From: Aquabacter sediminis
GTDB taxonomy: Bacteria; Pseudomonadota; Alphaproteobacteria; Rhizobiales; Xanthobacteraceae
DNA: 64,000 bases
Assembly: GCF_028863665.1 (NCBI RefSeq)
Contig: NZ_JARBFX010000015.1
Span: 33,801-97,800, forward strand
Direction: 5' to 3'
Part shown: one piece after another, positions 37,360 through 47,920 of the stretch
Position numbering within the stretch: the stretch's first letter is position 1
How the letters are laid out: each line of letters starts with the position of its first letter
Made by a program: the position numbers and the translations under genes
Notes under the pieces: model-generated
Seen by the model: only the letters and a program-made list of their open reading frames with translations
Told to the model about the DNA's origin: nothing
The model's database searches: none

Positions 37360-39549
37360 ATGCGCTCGGTCACGCCCCTTGCAGCCATTCCCGTTCCCCA
37401 TCCGGCGCCCGATACGCGGTACGAGATCACGCTTCTCGACCGCCCCTTCGCCTTTGTCGGCCTGAAGGCGCTGCTTGGGGCTGCGGACCATTCCAAGGCC
37501 GGCGACCGCAATGCCGGCCTGGCGGCAACCGACGAGGTAGCGCGCGAGGCGGCGCGCAGCCTTTTGTCCGGGCTCACCCTCCAACATCTCTATGACCGCC
37601 CCCTCGCCGATGCCTCCGGCCGCGTCGATGACGTGATGCGGGTCAACTACGACATCGACCTGGATGTCTTCGCTACGATCGCGCCACTCACACTTGGCGC
37701 CCTGAAGGACGTTTTGCTGCGCGCGACGCCTGCTGAGGTGCGCCGGCTCGGTCCGGCCCTCACCGGCGTCATGGCCGCCGCGCTGGCAAAGATCATGGAC
37801 GTGCACGAGCTTGTGCTAGTGGCCAAGAAGGCCAAGCGGGCAGCGCGCGCCCGAACGCTCGTGGGCGCAGCTGGCACCTTGTCCTCGCGGCTCCAGCCCA
37901 ACCACCCCACCGACGACCTGTCGGCCGTCTCGGCGCTCGTCTATACGGGGCTCTCCATGGGCACGGGCGATGCGCTGATCGGCATTAACCCTGCCGTGGA
38001 CACGCTGGAGAACGTCTCCGCGCTCCTTGCCCATGCCGACATGCTCCGGCGCGAGACAGGCGTCCCCACCCAGATCTGCGTTCTCTCCCATATCAAGACG
38101 CAGATGGCGGCGCTGAAGCGCGGGGCGCCTGTGGAGATCATGTTCCAGAGCCTCGCCGGCACGGAGCGCACCTTGACGGAGGAGTTCGACGTCACCGTCG
38201 CCCTTCTTGACGAGGCCTATGACCTGATGGCGGCGCGCGGACCCTTGGGGCCGGATTGCCAGTTCATGTATTTCGAGACCGGGCAAGGCAGCGAACTGAC
38301 CTATGGCAAGCATGACGGGCTGGACATGACCACTTGCGAGGCCTTGTGCTACGGCCTTGCTCGGCGCTACGACCCGTTCATGGTGAACAATGTCACCGGC
38401 TTCATCGGCCCGGAGACGCACCGCGACAATTTCGAGATGATCCTGTCCAATCTCCAGGATCACTTCATGGGCAAAATTCTCGGCCTGCCCATGGGCATGG
38501 CGCCCTGCTACACGCTGCATTCGCAGATCACCATGGAAGGCCAGCAGGTGGCGACGCAGCTGCTGGCCGCCGCAGGCGCCAATTTCTTCATGGATGTCTA
38601 TCTGTCTACCGACCGGATGCTGGCCTATTTCGACACCTCCGGCCACGACGACCAGACCTTGCGCGAAGTCCACGACCTTGCCCCAGCGGCCGATTATCTG
38701 GCGTGGGGGATTGAGAAAGGCATCTTCGCGCGCTATGAGGACGGCAGCGTCCTGCGGGGGCCCCGGTGGGGCGACCCCTCGCTCTTCTGCCCGGAGCCGG
38801 AGATCCGCGCGGCGCTCCTGGCCGGGACACCCGCCATGCCCGGCTTCGAGAATGCCGGCCCGCGCCCGGCCGACCGCATCTCGCGGACCATCAAGGCCAA
38901 TCTCGCCATCGCCCGCGAGGCCATCTATGCGGACCTGGACCCGGCCCGGCTGGAAGGCATCGCGTTTCGCCGCATTGCCTCCCGGGCCGACAGCCGGGAC
39001 GCCCATCTCAGCCACCCGGACATCGGGGCGGACCTGGATGCGCAGGCCCTTGCCGCGCTCGCCGCGGAGTTCCGGGACGTGCAGGTCGTGGTCTCGGATG
39101 GCCTCAGCGCCGAGGCGGTCCATCACAACGTGCCCCGTCTCCTGCCGGAGCTTCAGCATCGACTGCAGGCCGCAGGCGCCAGCCTGGGCGATCCGCTGTT
39201 GCTGCCGTTCGGCAGGGTGAAGGTGTCCGAGCCGGTGGGCGATGCGCTGCAGGCGCGCCTTGTCGTCACGCTGATCGGTGAGCGGCCGGGCGGCGATGCG
39301 CAGGCCTCGCGCTCGCTCTCGGCATATCTTGCCTATCGCATTGCAGACGAAGACACGCGGGCACGTGCGGCCGCCTATAGCGGAAACCCGAACATCCGTT
39401 ACGAATATACGGTGATTTCCAACATCCACGAGGGCGGCCTGCCCCCTGCCGAGGCGGGCCGGATCATCGCCGAGAAGGCTCTTCAGATCCTCTCCATGCA
39501 AGCAGCGGGCAACCGACTTGAAAGCGCCTTGCGGCAGGACGCCGCCTGA
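37360..39549 (+). CDS. eutBC: Ethanolamine ammonia-lyase, fused EutB-EutC single chain
   Basis: A 729-residue cobalamin-dependent lyase that would turn ethanolamine into acetaldehyde and ammonia. Residues about 20-480 are EutB: SSRLQPNHPTDDL, GTGDALIGINP, MYFETGQGSEL, QDHFMGKI and the end block GDPSLFC. Residues about 495-720 are EutC: AGPRPADR, VQVVVSDGLSAEAV, LIGERPGG and VISNIHEGGLPPAEA. In E. coli these are two polypeptides and EutC has an extra N-terminal tail, missing here. GGAGG precedes the ATG at 37360; a start 17 codons earlier is possible. No reactivase (eutA) or shell genes are seen in the window. Confidence 0.88.
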   Translation: MRSVTPLAAIPVPHPAPDTRYEITLLDRPFAFVGLKALLGAADHSKAGDRNAGLAATDEVAREAARSLLSGLTLQHLYDRPLADASGRVDDVMRVNYDIDLDVFATIAPLTLGALKDVLLRATPAEVRRLGPALTGVMAAALAKIMDVHELVLVAKKAKRAARARTLVGAAGTLSSRLQPNHPTDDLSAVSALVYTGLSMGTGDALIGINPAVDTLENVSALLAHADMLRRETGVPTQICVLSHIKTQMAALKRGAPVEIMFQSLAGTERTLTEEFDVTVALLDEAYDLMAARGPLGPDCQFMYFETGQGSELTYGKHDGLDMTTCEALCYGLARRYDPFMVNNVTGFIGPETHRDNFEMILSNLQDHFMGKILGLPMGMAPCYTLHSQITMEGQQVATQLLAAAGANFFMDVYLSTDRMLAYFDTSGHDDQTLREVHDLAPAADYLAWGIEKGIFARYEDGSVLRGPRWGDPSLFCPEPEIRAALLAGTPAMPGFENAGPRPADRISRTIKANLAIAREAIYADLDPARLEGIAFRRIASRADSRDAHLSHPDIGADLDAQALAALAAEFRDVQVVVSDGLSAEAVHHNVPRLLPELQHRLQAAGASLGDPLLLPFGRVKVSEPVGDALQARLVVTLIGERPGGDAQASRSLSAYLAYRIADEDTRARAAAYSGNPNIRYEYTVISNIHEGGLPPAEAGRIIAEKALQILSMQAAGNRLESALRQDAA

Positions 39550-39578
39550 CGCACGCAGCGCAAGCCGCCGTGCAGCCG

Positions 39579-39607
39579 TTGAACCTTTTCCCCGCACTGT
39601 TTAGAGC
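39579..39607 (+). promoter_or_regulatory. Possible promoter before the cupin gene
   Basis: TTGAAC (39579-39584) and TAGAGC (39602-39607) are 17 bases apart in the 78-base gap between eutBC and the cupin gene. The -35 is good, the -10 weak. Confidence 0.28.
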
Positions 39608-39627
39608 CATAGACGGGGAGCATCACC

Positions 39628-39978
39628 ATGACCTTGCATGCGCTGAAGAGAGACTTGATCGAGCCCATCATTGGACCGGTGGACACTGCCGTCCTGATCG
39701 AAGGCACGCCTGAGACCCGCGTCTGGGTCACCTATGATGCGCCAGGCGAGCGCCTGTGTACGGGCGAGTGGGAGGCCACCGAGGGCACGTGGCGGGTAAA
39801 TTACGAGGAATGGGAATATTGCCTCGTCGTTTCCGGCCGCTGTGTGGTGACCGGGGATGACGGAAAGGTGGTGAAGGCCGGTCCGGGGGATTCATTCGTG
39901 ATCGAGCCAGGCTTCACCGGCACCTGGCAGGTGACAGAGCCCATGCGCAAGCATTGGGTCATCCGCACGCCCGCCTGA
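39628..39978 (+). CDS. Cupin-domain protein (Cupin_3/EutQ-like fold)
   Basis: A 116-residue single-domain cupin. The fold pattern is clear: GEWEATEGTWRVNYEEWEYC, then GDDGKVVKAGPGDSFVIEPGF and TWQVTEPMRKHWVI. The sequence resembles the Cupin_3 group, which includes EutQ C-terminal domains. The usual metal-binding histidines of motif 1 are replaced by Glu and Tyr (EEWEYC), so metal binding is uncertain. It follows eutBC on the same strand and could belong to ethanolamine use, but no function is assigned. Confidence 0.75.
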   Translation: MTLHALKRDLIEPIIGPVDTAVLIEGTPETRVWVTYDAPGERLCTGEWEATEGTWRVNYEEWEYCLVVSGRCVVTGDDGKVVKAGPGDSFVIEPGFTGTWQVTEPMRKHWVIRTPA

Positions 39979-40022
39979 TCAACCGACCTTCGCACGAGAC
40001 GGGTCCACCCGCACGGATCCGC

Positions 40023-41960
40023 TCAGGTGCTCTGAAGGTGTGCTCCGGAAGAGGGAGATGTGGCGGGTAGGACCGATGCCGGGCCGAGTCCTTCCCGCAT
40101 CAATTCGGTTTCCGCCTGAAGGTCCGCAAGGCCCTCCAGAAAGGGCACGGCAATGTCCAGCGGTTCTGCCTGATAGCCTGTGGCCACAATAAAGCTGTTG
40201 AACAGGCGCGAGAAGGCTTCTGTCCCCTCCGCCAAGCTCCGGGCAACCTCCTTGAGGCGCTGGCCCTCTAGCTCCGTTCGGGCACTGGGCGCCTCCTCGG
40301 CTTGCGGCCCGGCCCGGCGAAGGTGGAAGCCGTCGGGCGCGAGTAGGAGCGCATCCACCTCACGTTGGCGGCGCGCGAGCAGGTCAAGGGTCGGGCCGCT
40401 GACGCTGTCTCGCCCAAGCATGGCCTTGATGTGCATGCGCGCCTGCCTGCGGCGTGTCTCCGGCAGATCCAGGAGGCCGAGGGAATAGCCATACACCTCG
40501 ATCTCCAGGACGCCGTCCATGGCCTGCTCGAAGGCTTCCTGAAGGCTTCCATCCCAGTCCGCAGCCACCAGCGCGACTCGGGCGCCGGGCTTTACGCCTT
40601 GCGCAAGCAGCGCCTGGAAGATTTCCCTGCGGCTTCGCCGGGCGGCGGCAAGAATGGGCCAGCGATAGGCCATCAGGAAACGTCGCAGGAGCGGGTGCTG
40701 CTCTACGCCGATGATCACGTCGTCGCCCAGGCCCAGGTCCGCCATGACCCGCTCGGAGGGAATGGGGACATCAAGCCGGCTCAGGAGGTCGCTCACCGGC
40801 TGGCCCTCCGCCTCCCGGAGGAGAAAACCGATCTTCTCGTCAAAGGTCCGGTCCGATATCCCCGCCAGGATCAGGGCCAACTCAGACGTCCTCAGCACCG
40901 CCCGCGGAGGCAAAGCGGATACGCCCAGGGTTGATGCAAGCTGCTCAAGGCTTTGCCCGAAGCCCGGCAGCAGCAGAATCGTGTCGATGGCGTTGATACG
41001 CGCATGCCATTCCATCCAGCGCAGGAAGGCGCAATAAAGCGGCCCCAGCATCTGGAAACCGAGAGACCGAATGGGGTCCTGCCGCCGATCAGGTCCCAGT
41101 CGCCGCAGGCCATAGCTCAGGACCGAAGCCCCCGTGCCGGCGGCGGGGGCATCGGCCAGGCGATCCACTGGGTGGGTGCGAAATCCCGCAGCGGCAGCTG
41201 GCTCCAGATCCTCCCGGGCCCGCCGCCCGACATGCAAAATGCGTTGAGGCGGCACTGCGAGCCTTTCCGCCGCCAGCGTGAACAGGCGCCCATCCGCTTT
41301 CGAAACACCCATTTCACTTGAGACAAAAAGCGGAGCCTCGGGCAATCCCACCCGGGCCAGCAACCTCGCGATGAAGGCGCTGCAATGCGCTGTCTCGGCG
41401 ATGATCAACGCGCGGCCGGCTCCGACCCAGTTCTTATAGATTTCCCGCAACTGGGGATCGGGATGCCAGAGCGCCGTTTCATAAAGAAGTTCCGTGCGCT
41501 TGGCGAATTCACGCGGCGCCGCAGGAAGATCAAGGCAGTCGAATATCTCGTCATGGCTGACCGTTTGACGGCCGTGCGCCTGTGCGCGCCGCAGCGCTTT
41601 GGCTTCCGCCCCACCCCGCAGGAGAGCAAAGTCCGGCATGCCTACGGCGCTGCCGACCATCTCCCACATCTGGGCAGGTCCAGGCAGGGGAAACAGCAAC
41701 AGCGTCTCGAACAAGTCGAACGAAACGAAGTCGACATCCTGCGATGCCTGACTGAATGGAACCACGAGATCCACGCCCCCCGACAAACCTTCACCCCTTC
41801 TCACACCACCGGCTGCCTGACCCTTCTTCCGAGACGCTTGCCTCCGCCCGTCCGGCCGCGCGGGCGATGGAGGTCGTTCTGCGATACCGCAAACACAAGG
41901 CGCTCGGATGACCCTTGCGGGTGATCTCATCGCCAGTTTTACGCACCGGTCTGCCGGCAA
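40023..41960 (-). CDS. HAD-superfamily protein of the COG5610 kind
   Basis: A protein of up to 645 residues. A HAD-like domain starts at DFVSFDLFETLLLF: the nucleophile Asp is present in D-x-F-x-T, but the second acid of the usual D-x-D is Phe. The motif-III lysine is present (GVSKADG), while the motif-IV region (HVGRRARED) has lost its first Asp. Catalysis is therefore doubtful. Similar HAD proteins sit among surface-polysaccharide genes, as here beside a large glycosyltransferase. The first 60 residues are low complexity; TTG 41786 or GTG 41774 may be the true start. Confidence 0.6.
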   Translation of the reverse strand: MPADRCVKLAMRSPARVIRAPCVCGIAERPPSPARPDGRRQASRKKGQAAGGVRRGEGLSGGVDLVVPFSQASQDVDFVSFDLFETLLLFPLPGPAQMWEMVGSAVGMPDFALLRGGAEAKALRRAQAHGRQTVSHDEIFDCLDLPAAPREFAKRTELLYETALWHPDPQLREIYKNWVGAGRALIIAETAHCSAFIARLLARVGLPEAPLFVSSEMGVSKADGRLFTLAAERLAVPPQRILHVGRRAREDLEPAAAAGFRTHPVDRLADAPAAGTGASVLSYGLRRLGPDRRQDPIRSLGFQMLGPLYCAFLRWMEWHARINAIDTILLLPGFGQSLEQLASTLGVSALPPRAVLRTSELALILAGISDRTFDEKIGFLLREAEGQPVSDLLSRLDVPIPSERVMADLGLGDDVIIGVEQHPLLRRFLMAYRWPILAAARRSRREIFQALLAQGVKPGARVALVAADWDGSLQEAFEQAMDGVLEIEVYGYSLGLLDLPETRRRQARMHIKAMLGRDSVSGPTLDLLARRQREVDALLLAPDGFHLRRAGPQAEEAPSARTELEGQRLKEVARSLAEGTEAFSRLFNSFIVATGYQAEPLDIAVPFLEGLADLQAETELMREGLGPASVLPATSPSSGAHLQST

Positions 41961-41996
41961 GGCAGGACGGTACCAGTCCAGAACAACCCTTGGTAA

Positions 41997-42010
41997 CCCC
42001 CAAAAGGGGG
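41997..42010 (-). terminator. CCCCC-loop-GGGGG stem between two minus-strand genes
   Basis: Five C and five G flank AAAA, 20 bases after the glycosyltransferase stop. On the minus strand it is followed by TTACC, so it is only a weak terminator or an attenuator between the two genes. Confidence 0.3.
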
Positions 42011-42030
42011 ATCACGTTGCAAAGGCCCTT

Positions 42031-45000
42031 TCATCCGGGAATGGAGAACATGACATCGTTGGGATGGAGATTGGGGCTGAAGAAGGGATCATTCATGAAG
42101 AAGCGTGGATGCCGCGCGTCCAGGCGCCGCTTGTCCGCCCGCAGGCGCGCCATTTTCTCACCGCTTTGGTGATCAAGGCCCCGCGACATGGATTCGTAAT
42201 GCAGCAATTGGGCCGCCGGACAAACCACGTTGAAGTAGCCGGCCTCCACCAACCTGTAGCAAAGCTCCACATCATTATAGGCCACAGGGAAGGTCTCGTC
42301 GAAGCCACCCACGCGGTCGAACTTCAACCGTTCCACCAGAAGGCAGGCGCCGGTGACCGCAAGCCAATTGCTCTCGAGCACGTTGCGCGCCGCATAACAG
42401 GGATCGGTACCATTGGCGCCCAAAAAGGCATGGCTGGGGCCATCGGCGATGCAAATCACGCCGGCATGCTGCACCCGAAGATTCTGCGGGTAGAGCAGCT
42501 TTGCCCCCACCGCCCCCACGTGCCTCAGATGCGCATAGCCAAGCATCCGCTCCAGCCAGTCGGGCGTGATCACTTCCGTGTCGTCATTGAGAAACAGAAG
42601 GAAATCACCCGTCGCCGTCCGCGCACCCAGGTTGCAAAGCTCCGAGAAGTTGAACGGCGTGTCATGCCGCACCACTTTCGAGCCACCGGTGAGCGCCACC
42701 TCCTCCAGATAAGACAAGGTGTCGGGGACGGAGGAGCCATTGTCGACGACCACGATCTCCAAATGGCGGTAGGTGCTGCGCTCGTGAATGGAGGTAAGGC
42801 AGTTGCGCAACGTCTCGCCATTGTTCTTGGAGGGGATGATAATGGAAACCTTTGGCTTCCCCTCCACGTGGTAGCGCACCCGCTGATATGCGGGCAGACC
42901 ATCCAGCGCTTCGCACTCCCCCTGAACGCCACGGCGCTTGAAGGCGTCCTGCCGTAAGCGCACCGCAGCGTCCAGGGCCTTCGGCTTGGCATCGAAGCTG
43001 GCCGCCGTCGATCCCGGGATCATCCGCCAGTGGTAGAGCACCTTCGCCACATGAGCGATGCGGTCTGTCCGCTCGGTCACGCGCAGGACAAAGTCCCAAT
43101 CCTGGGAGCCGTCATATTCCGAGCGCAGCCCGCCCACCTCCAGCGCAAGCGTCCGCCGCACACAGGAGACGTGGCAGGTATACATGAGGCTCATCAGCAT
43201 GTCCGGAGACCAGTCCGGCTTGAAGAACGGATCCACAAGCTGGCCGTCTCTGGAGATCTTATCCTCGTCCGAATAGATGAAGTCTGCCCCTTCGCGTTCG
43301 ATGCACAGAGCCAATTCGTACAGGCAATCCTCGGTCAGCTCGTCATCATGATCAAGGAAGACCACATAGTCCCCCTTCGCCAAAGCAAGTGCTTGGTTTG
43401 TGGCACCGGAAATGCCCTGGTTCTCAGCAGAGAAATGGACCTTTACGCGCGGATCCTCCACCTGCTCCAGTGTGGCCCTCACTTGGGGATCGGGGCTCTT
43501 GTCATCGACCAGGACCAATTCCCAATGAGGATACCATTGGGTCTGGACCGAGCGGATCATCGCCTTCAGCAGCGCCGGCGGGGTGTTGTAGAGCGGAACC
43601 AGGATGGAAAAGACCGGCGCCGAGGCCATCCCGGCGATCTGTTCATCCAGGTCCCGGGGGCGACGAGGCGCAAGATAGGTGTAGCCTGGGCTTTGGGCCT
43701 CCCACTGGTAGGTGCCCGCCTCCACTGAGGTGAGTTGGTCTGCACCCGGCCGATTGGGGGAAGGACGGAAGGCGATGAAGCGGGCATCCCCTTTTGAGCT
43801 GCCGGCGATCTGGCTGACCGGAAGCCGACTCTTTCCGCCCTGGCGCAGGGGGCGCGCCAGCCAACGCATGGCGCGCCTCATCCGGGCGCCCAGGGTCTTC
43901 CGCGCGGTGATCCCGGCATCCGAGCGGAAGTGCACTGCCAGATAATCGGCAAGCGCGGATTGATCTGGAAGAAGGTCGGGATGCGTCGCGCGATATTCCA
44001 CCGGGTCGAAGAGCCGGCTCGGCAACCGCCCCTCGGCCTCACCGTAGAGAACATAGTGCCAGAGGGGATTGATGCCGGCGCTGCGCACATCTGGATAGGT
44101 AGTCAGATAAAAGGCGCTGTCGAACACCGGGTTCGGCCGGCATCCCTCGAACCCCCCGCGGATGAGGAAATCGACCACCGGCTCCACCCGCCGACCGCCG
44201 GCCTCGGGATACTCCCGCACATAGAAGTCGCGGTCGAAAAGCCCCGAATCCGACAGGATCCGGCAGCGCCGCGCCAGTTCTCCCGGCCAGAACCGCCGCA
44301 GGAGTAAGCCAATTGCTCCCCGCAGGCCACGGCGCGCTGCAATATACCGCCCTGACGCCAGTGCCGCCAATGATCGGCGACGCGCCCGTTCCACCTCAAC
44401 GTCCACAGCGGTCGCCTCTAGGCGAAGTGTCAAGTCCGCCATGTCCTCGCGCAGCCGGTTCAGCCGCCGCTCGGTTCCCGAGACTTGTTCGGTGAGACGC
44501 TGCGCCCGCAGCCTCTCGACGGAAAGGTCGGCCCGCGCAGACGCCGCATGATCCGACAGGGCGCCCGCATAGGCCGCATGCTGGCGCTCCAATTCCGCTA
44601 TGGCCGCGGCATGCTCGCGCAGAAGCGTTGAAATGCGCAGGCGCTCGGCCGCCAACTCCTGCTCCAGTTCCGCGGCGCGCGCCGCCTGAGGTGCAACGGA
44701 TCGCAACTCCGAAAGTGCACCACTCAAGTCCCGGTCGGTGGCGGTCAGCCGGTCGATAAGCTCCGATATCTGTTGGGCGTGACGCTCGGAGGCGGCGGCA
44801 GCGGTGTCGCGGAGCTTGCGCACCATGGCCGCTCCCGCTCGACGCTCGCGCTCCAGTTCGTCCGCCAGCGCATCAAGGCGCAGGGAAAGACCCTCGGCAG
44901 CATGCGCATTGGCCTCGAGCGGCGCCGGGGCGGCTTGCCGCGAAGCTTGGAACCACAACGCCCCCACGCGACCGCAGAAGTCGCGCACGTGCCGAATCGC

Positions 45001-45636
45001 CTCCTCCTTGGCGGGCGCGCCAGGCAGAGACAGGAGGCAGGCGAGTTCACGAGACGCGTCGGCACCCATAAGGATGAGACCCAGACCTTCTCCGTCAATG
45101 AGTTCGAATGCCGGCTGCGTGGCACTGAGGGTCAGGAACAGGCGGCCCACCTCGCTGTCCCCCGTCGAGGTCCGGGTTCCCAGGAGGATCACGGCAGCGC
45201 GCGGCGACAATTTCGGGCGCCAGGCTTGGAACACAGCGAACGCGGCAAGGCCCCACCGGCCATCCAGCAGCAGGAGATCCACGCTCCCGGGAGCCTGGTC
45301 TTCGACCGCCTCTTGAGGCGGCGCGGAGAAGATTTGGATGCGGTCGGCGATCGGAAGAGGAATGCGGTCCTGGCTAGGCGAGAAGGCCAGGAGCACATGC
45401 CCCGGCACATCCAAAGCCTTTAGCGTCTGCGCGACAGCCGTCCCCGCGCCCGTCTCCGACGTGGTTAAATCCACAGTGCGTTGCGGCAGCAACTGGCCTG
45501 TCAGCCAAAAAAGGAAAGGCTGATGGCCATTGGGTTCGCGCAACCCTCGCGGGAAGATGGGCTCGGCCAGCACATGGGCCGGCGTCAGACTGGCCAAGAG
45601 AGCCGCAAAGGACGAACCCGTCGTTTCGTCTTGCAT
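42031..45636 (-). CDS. Giant modular protein: methyltransferase-like, coiled coil, repeats, two GT2 domains
   Basis: A 1201-residue protein probably building a surface polysaccharide. An N-terminal region resembles a class I methyltransferase (LLLLDGRWGLAAF near residue 122, WRPKLSPRAAVILLG). A coiled coil follows (about 240-425). Then three repeats of the form FD-x-x-FY-x-x-x-YP ... PLWHYVLYGEAEGR occur at about 475-600. Two GT2 domains end it: FSILVPLYNTPP near 674 with FLDHDDE, and VSIIIPSKNNGET near 925 with FLNDDTE. The ATG has GGAGG eight bases upstream. Sugar donor and acceptor are unknown. Confidence 0.82.
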   Translation of the reverse strand: MQDETTGSSFAALLASLTPAHVLAEPIFPRGLREPNGHQPFLFWLTGQLLPQRTVDLTTSETGAGTAVAQTLKALDVPGHVLLAFSPSQDRIPLPIADRIQIFSAPPQEAVEDQAPGSVDLLLLDGRWGLAAFAVFQAWRPKLSPRAAVILLGTRTSTGDSEVGRLFLTLSATQPAFELIDGEGLGLILMGADASRELACLLSLPGAPAKEEAIRHVRDFCGRVGALWFQASRQAAPAPLEANAHAAEGLSLRLDALADELERERRAGAAMVRKLRDTAAAASERHAQQISELIDRLTATDRDLSGALSELRSVAPQAARAAELEQELAAERLRISTLLREHAAAIAELERQHAAYAGALSDHAASARADLSVERLRAQRLTEQVSGTERRLNRLREDMADLTLRLEATAVDVEVERARRRSLAALASGRYIAARRGLRGAIGLLLRRFWPGELARRCRILSDSGLFDRDFYVREYPEAGGRRVEPVVDFLIRGGFEGCRPNPVFDSAFYLTTYPDVRSAGINPLWHYVLYGEAEGRLPSRLFDPVEYRATHPDLLPDQSALADYLAVHFRSDAGITARKTLGARMRRAMRWLARPLRQGGKSRLPVSQIAGSSKGDARFIAFRPSPNRPGADQLTSVEAGTYQWEAQSPGYTYLAPRRPRDLDEQIAGMASAPVFSILVPLYNTPPALLKAMIRSVQTQWYPHWELVLVDDKSPDPQVRATLEQVEDPRVKVHFSAENQGISGATNQALALAKGDYVVFLDHDDELTEDCLYELALCIEREGADFIYSDEDKISRDGQLVDPFFKPDWSPDMLMSLMYTCHVSCVRRTLALEVGGLRSEYDGSQDWDFVLRVTERTDRIAHVAKVLYHWRMIPGSTAASFDAKPKALDAAVRLRQDAFKRRGVQGECEALDGLPAYQRVRYHVEGKPKVSIIIPSKNNGETLRNCLTSIHERSTYRHLEIVVVDNGSSVPDTLSYLEEVALTGGSKVVRHDTPFNFSELCNLGARTATGDFLLFLNDDTEVITPDWLERMLGYAHLRHVGAVGAKLLYPQNLRVQHAGVICIADGPSHAFLGANGTDPCYAARNVLESNWLAVTGACLLVERLKFDRVGGFDETFPVAYNDVELCYRLVEAGYFNVVCPAAQLLHYESMSRGLDHQSGEKMARLRADKRRLDARHPRFFMNDPFFSPNLHPNDVMFSIPG

Positions 45637-45809
45637 TGCAGCAACCTCCAGCCTTCTCCTGCCCGCCTCGCGCCCCGGAGGGCCTCATCTCACGCGATAT
45701 CGGGCACTGCGAAACCGATCATGTCTCTTCGCACGCGCGAAGAGACAGTTCAAGGTAAGACGCCGTAACTGTAGGTTGCCCAACGGAAGCAGGCAATCCG
45801 CTACCATAC

Positions 45810-45837
45810 AAAAAAGCGGGCGCCCAGGGCGCCCGCT
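45810..45837 (-). terminator. Rho-independent terminator of ftsH
   Basis: AGCGGGCGCC and GGCGCCCGCT pair perfectly around CAG, followed on the minus strand by a run of six T. It lies 27 bases past the ftsH stop and is the clearest terminator in the window. Confidence 0.93.
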
Positions 45838-45863
45838 TGTGGAGGTCTCGCAAGAGAAAGATG

Positions 45864-47789
<1,926 letters not shown>

Positions 47790-47920
47790 TGATCCCTCAC
47801 GGGGTCCACATCGGCTGCGCCTTCGACCGAGACGGGCCAATGGCCACCCGTCCGATGTCGCTCCCGTTGCGTCCGCCCCCTAATCTAGGAGCCGGGCCCT
47901 TCCTTGCCAAGGACGGTTCC

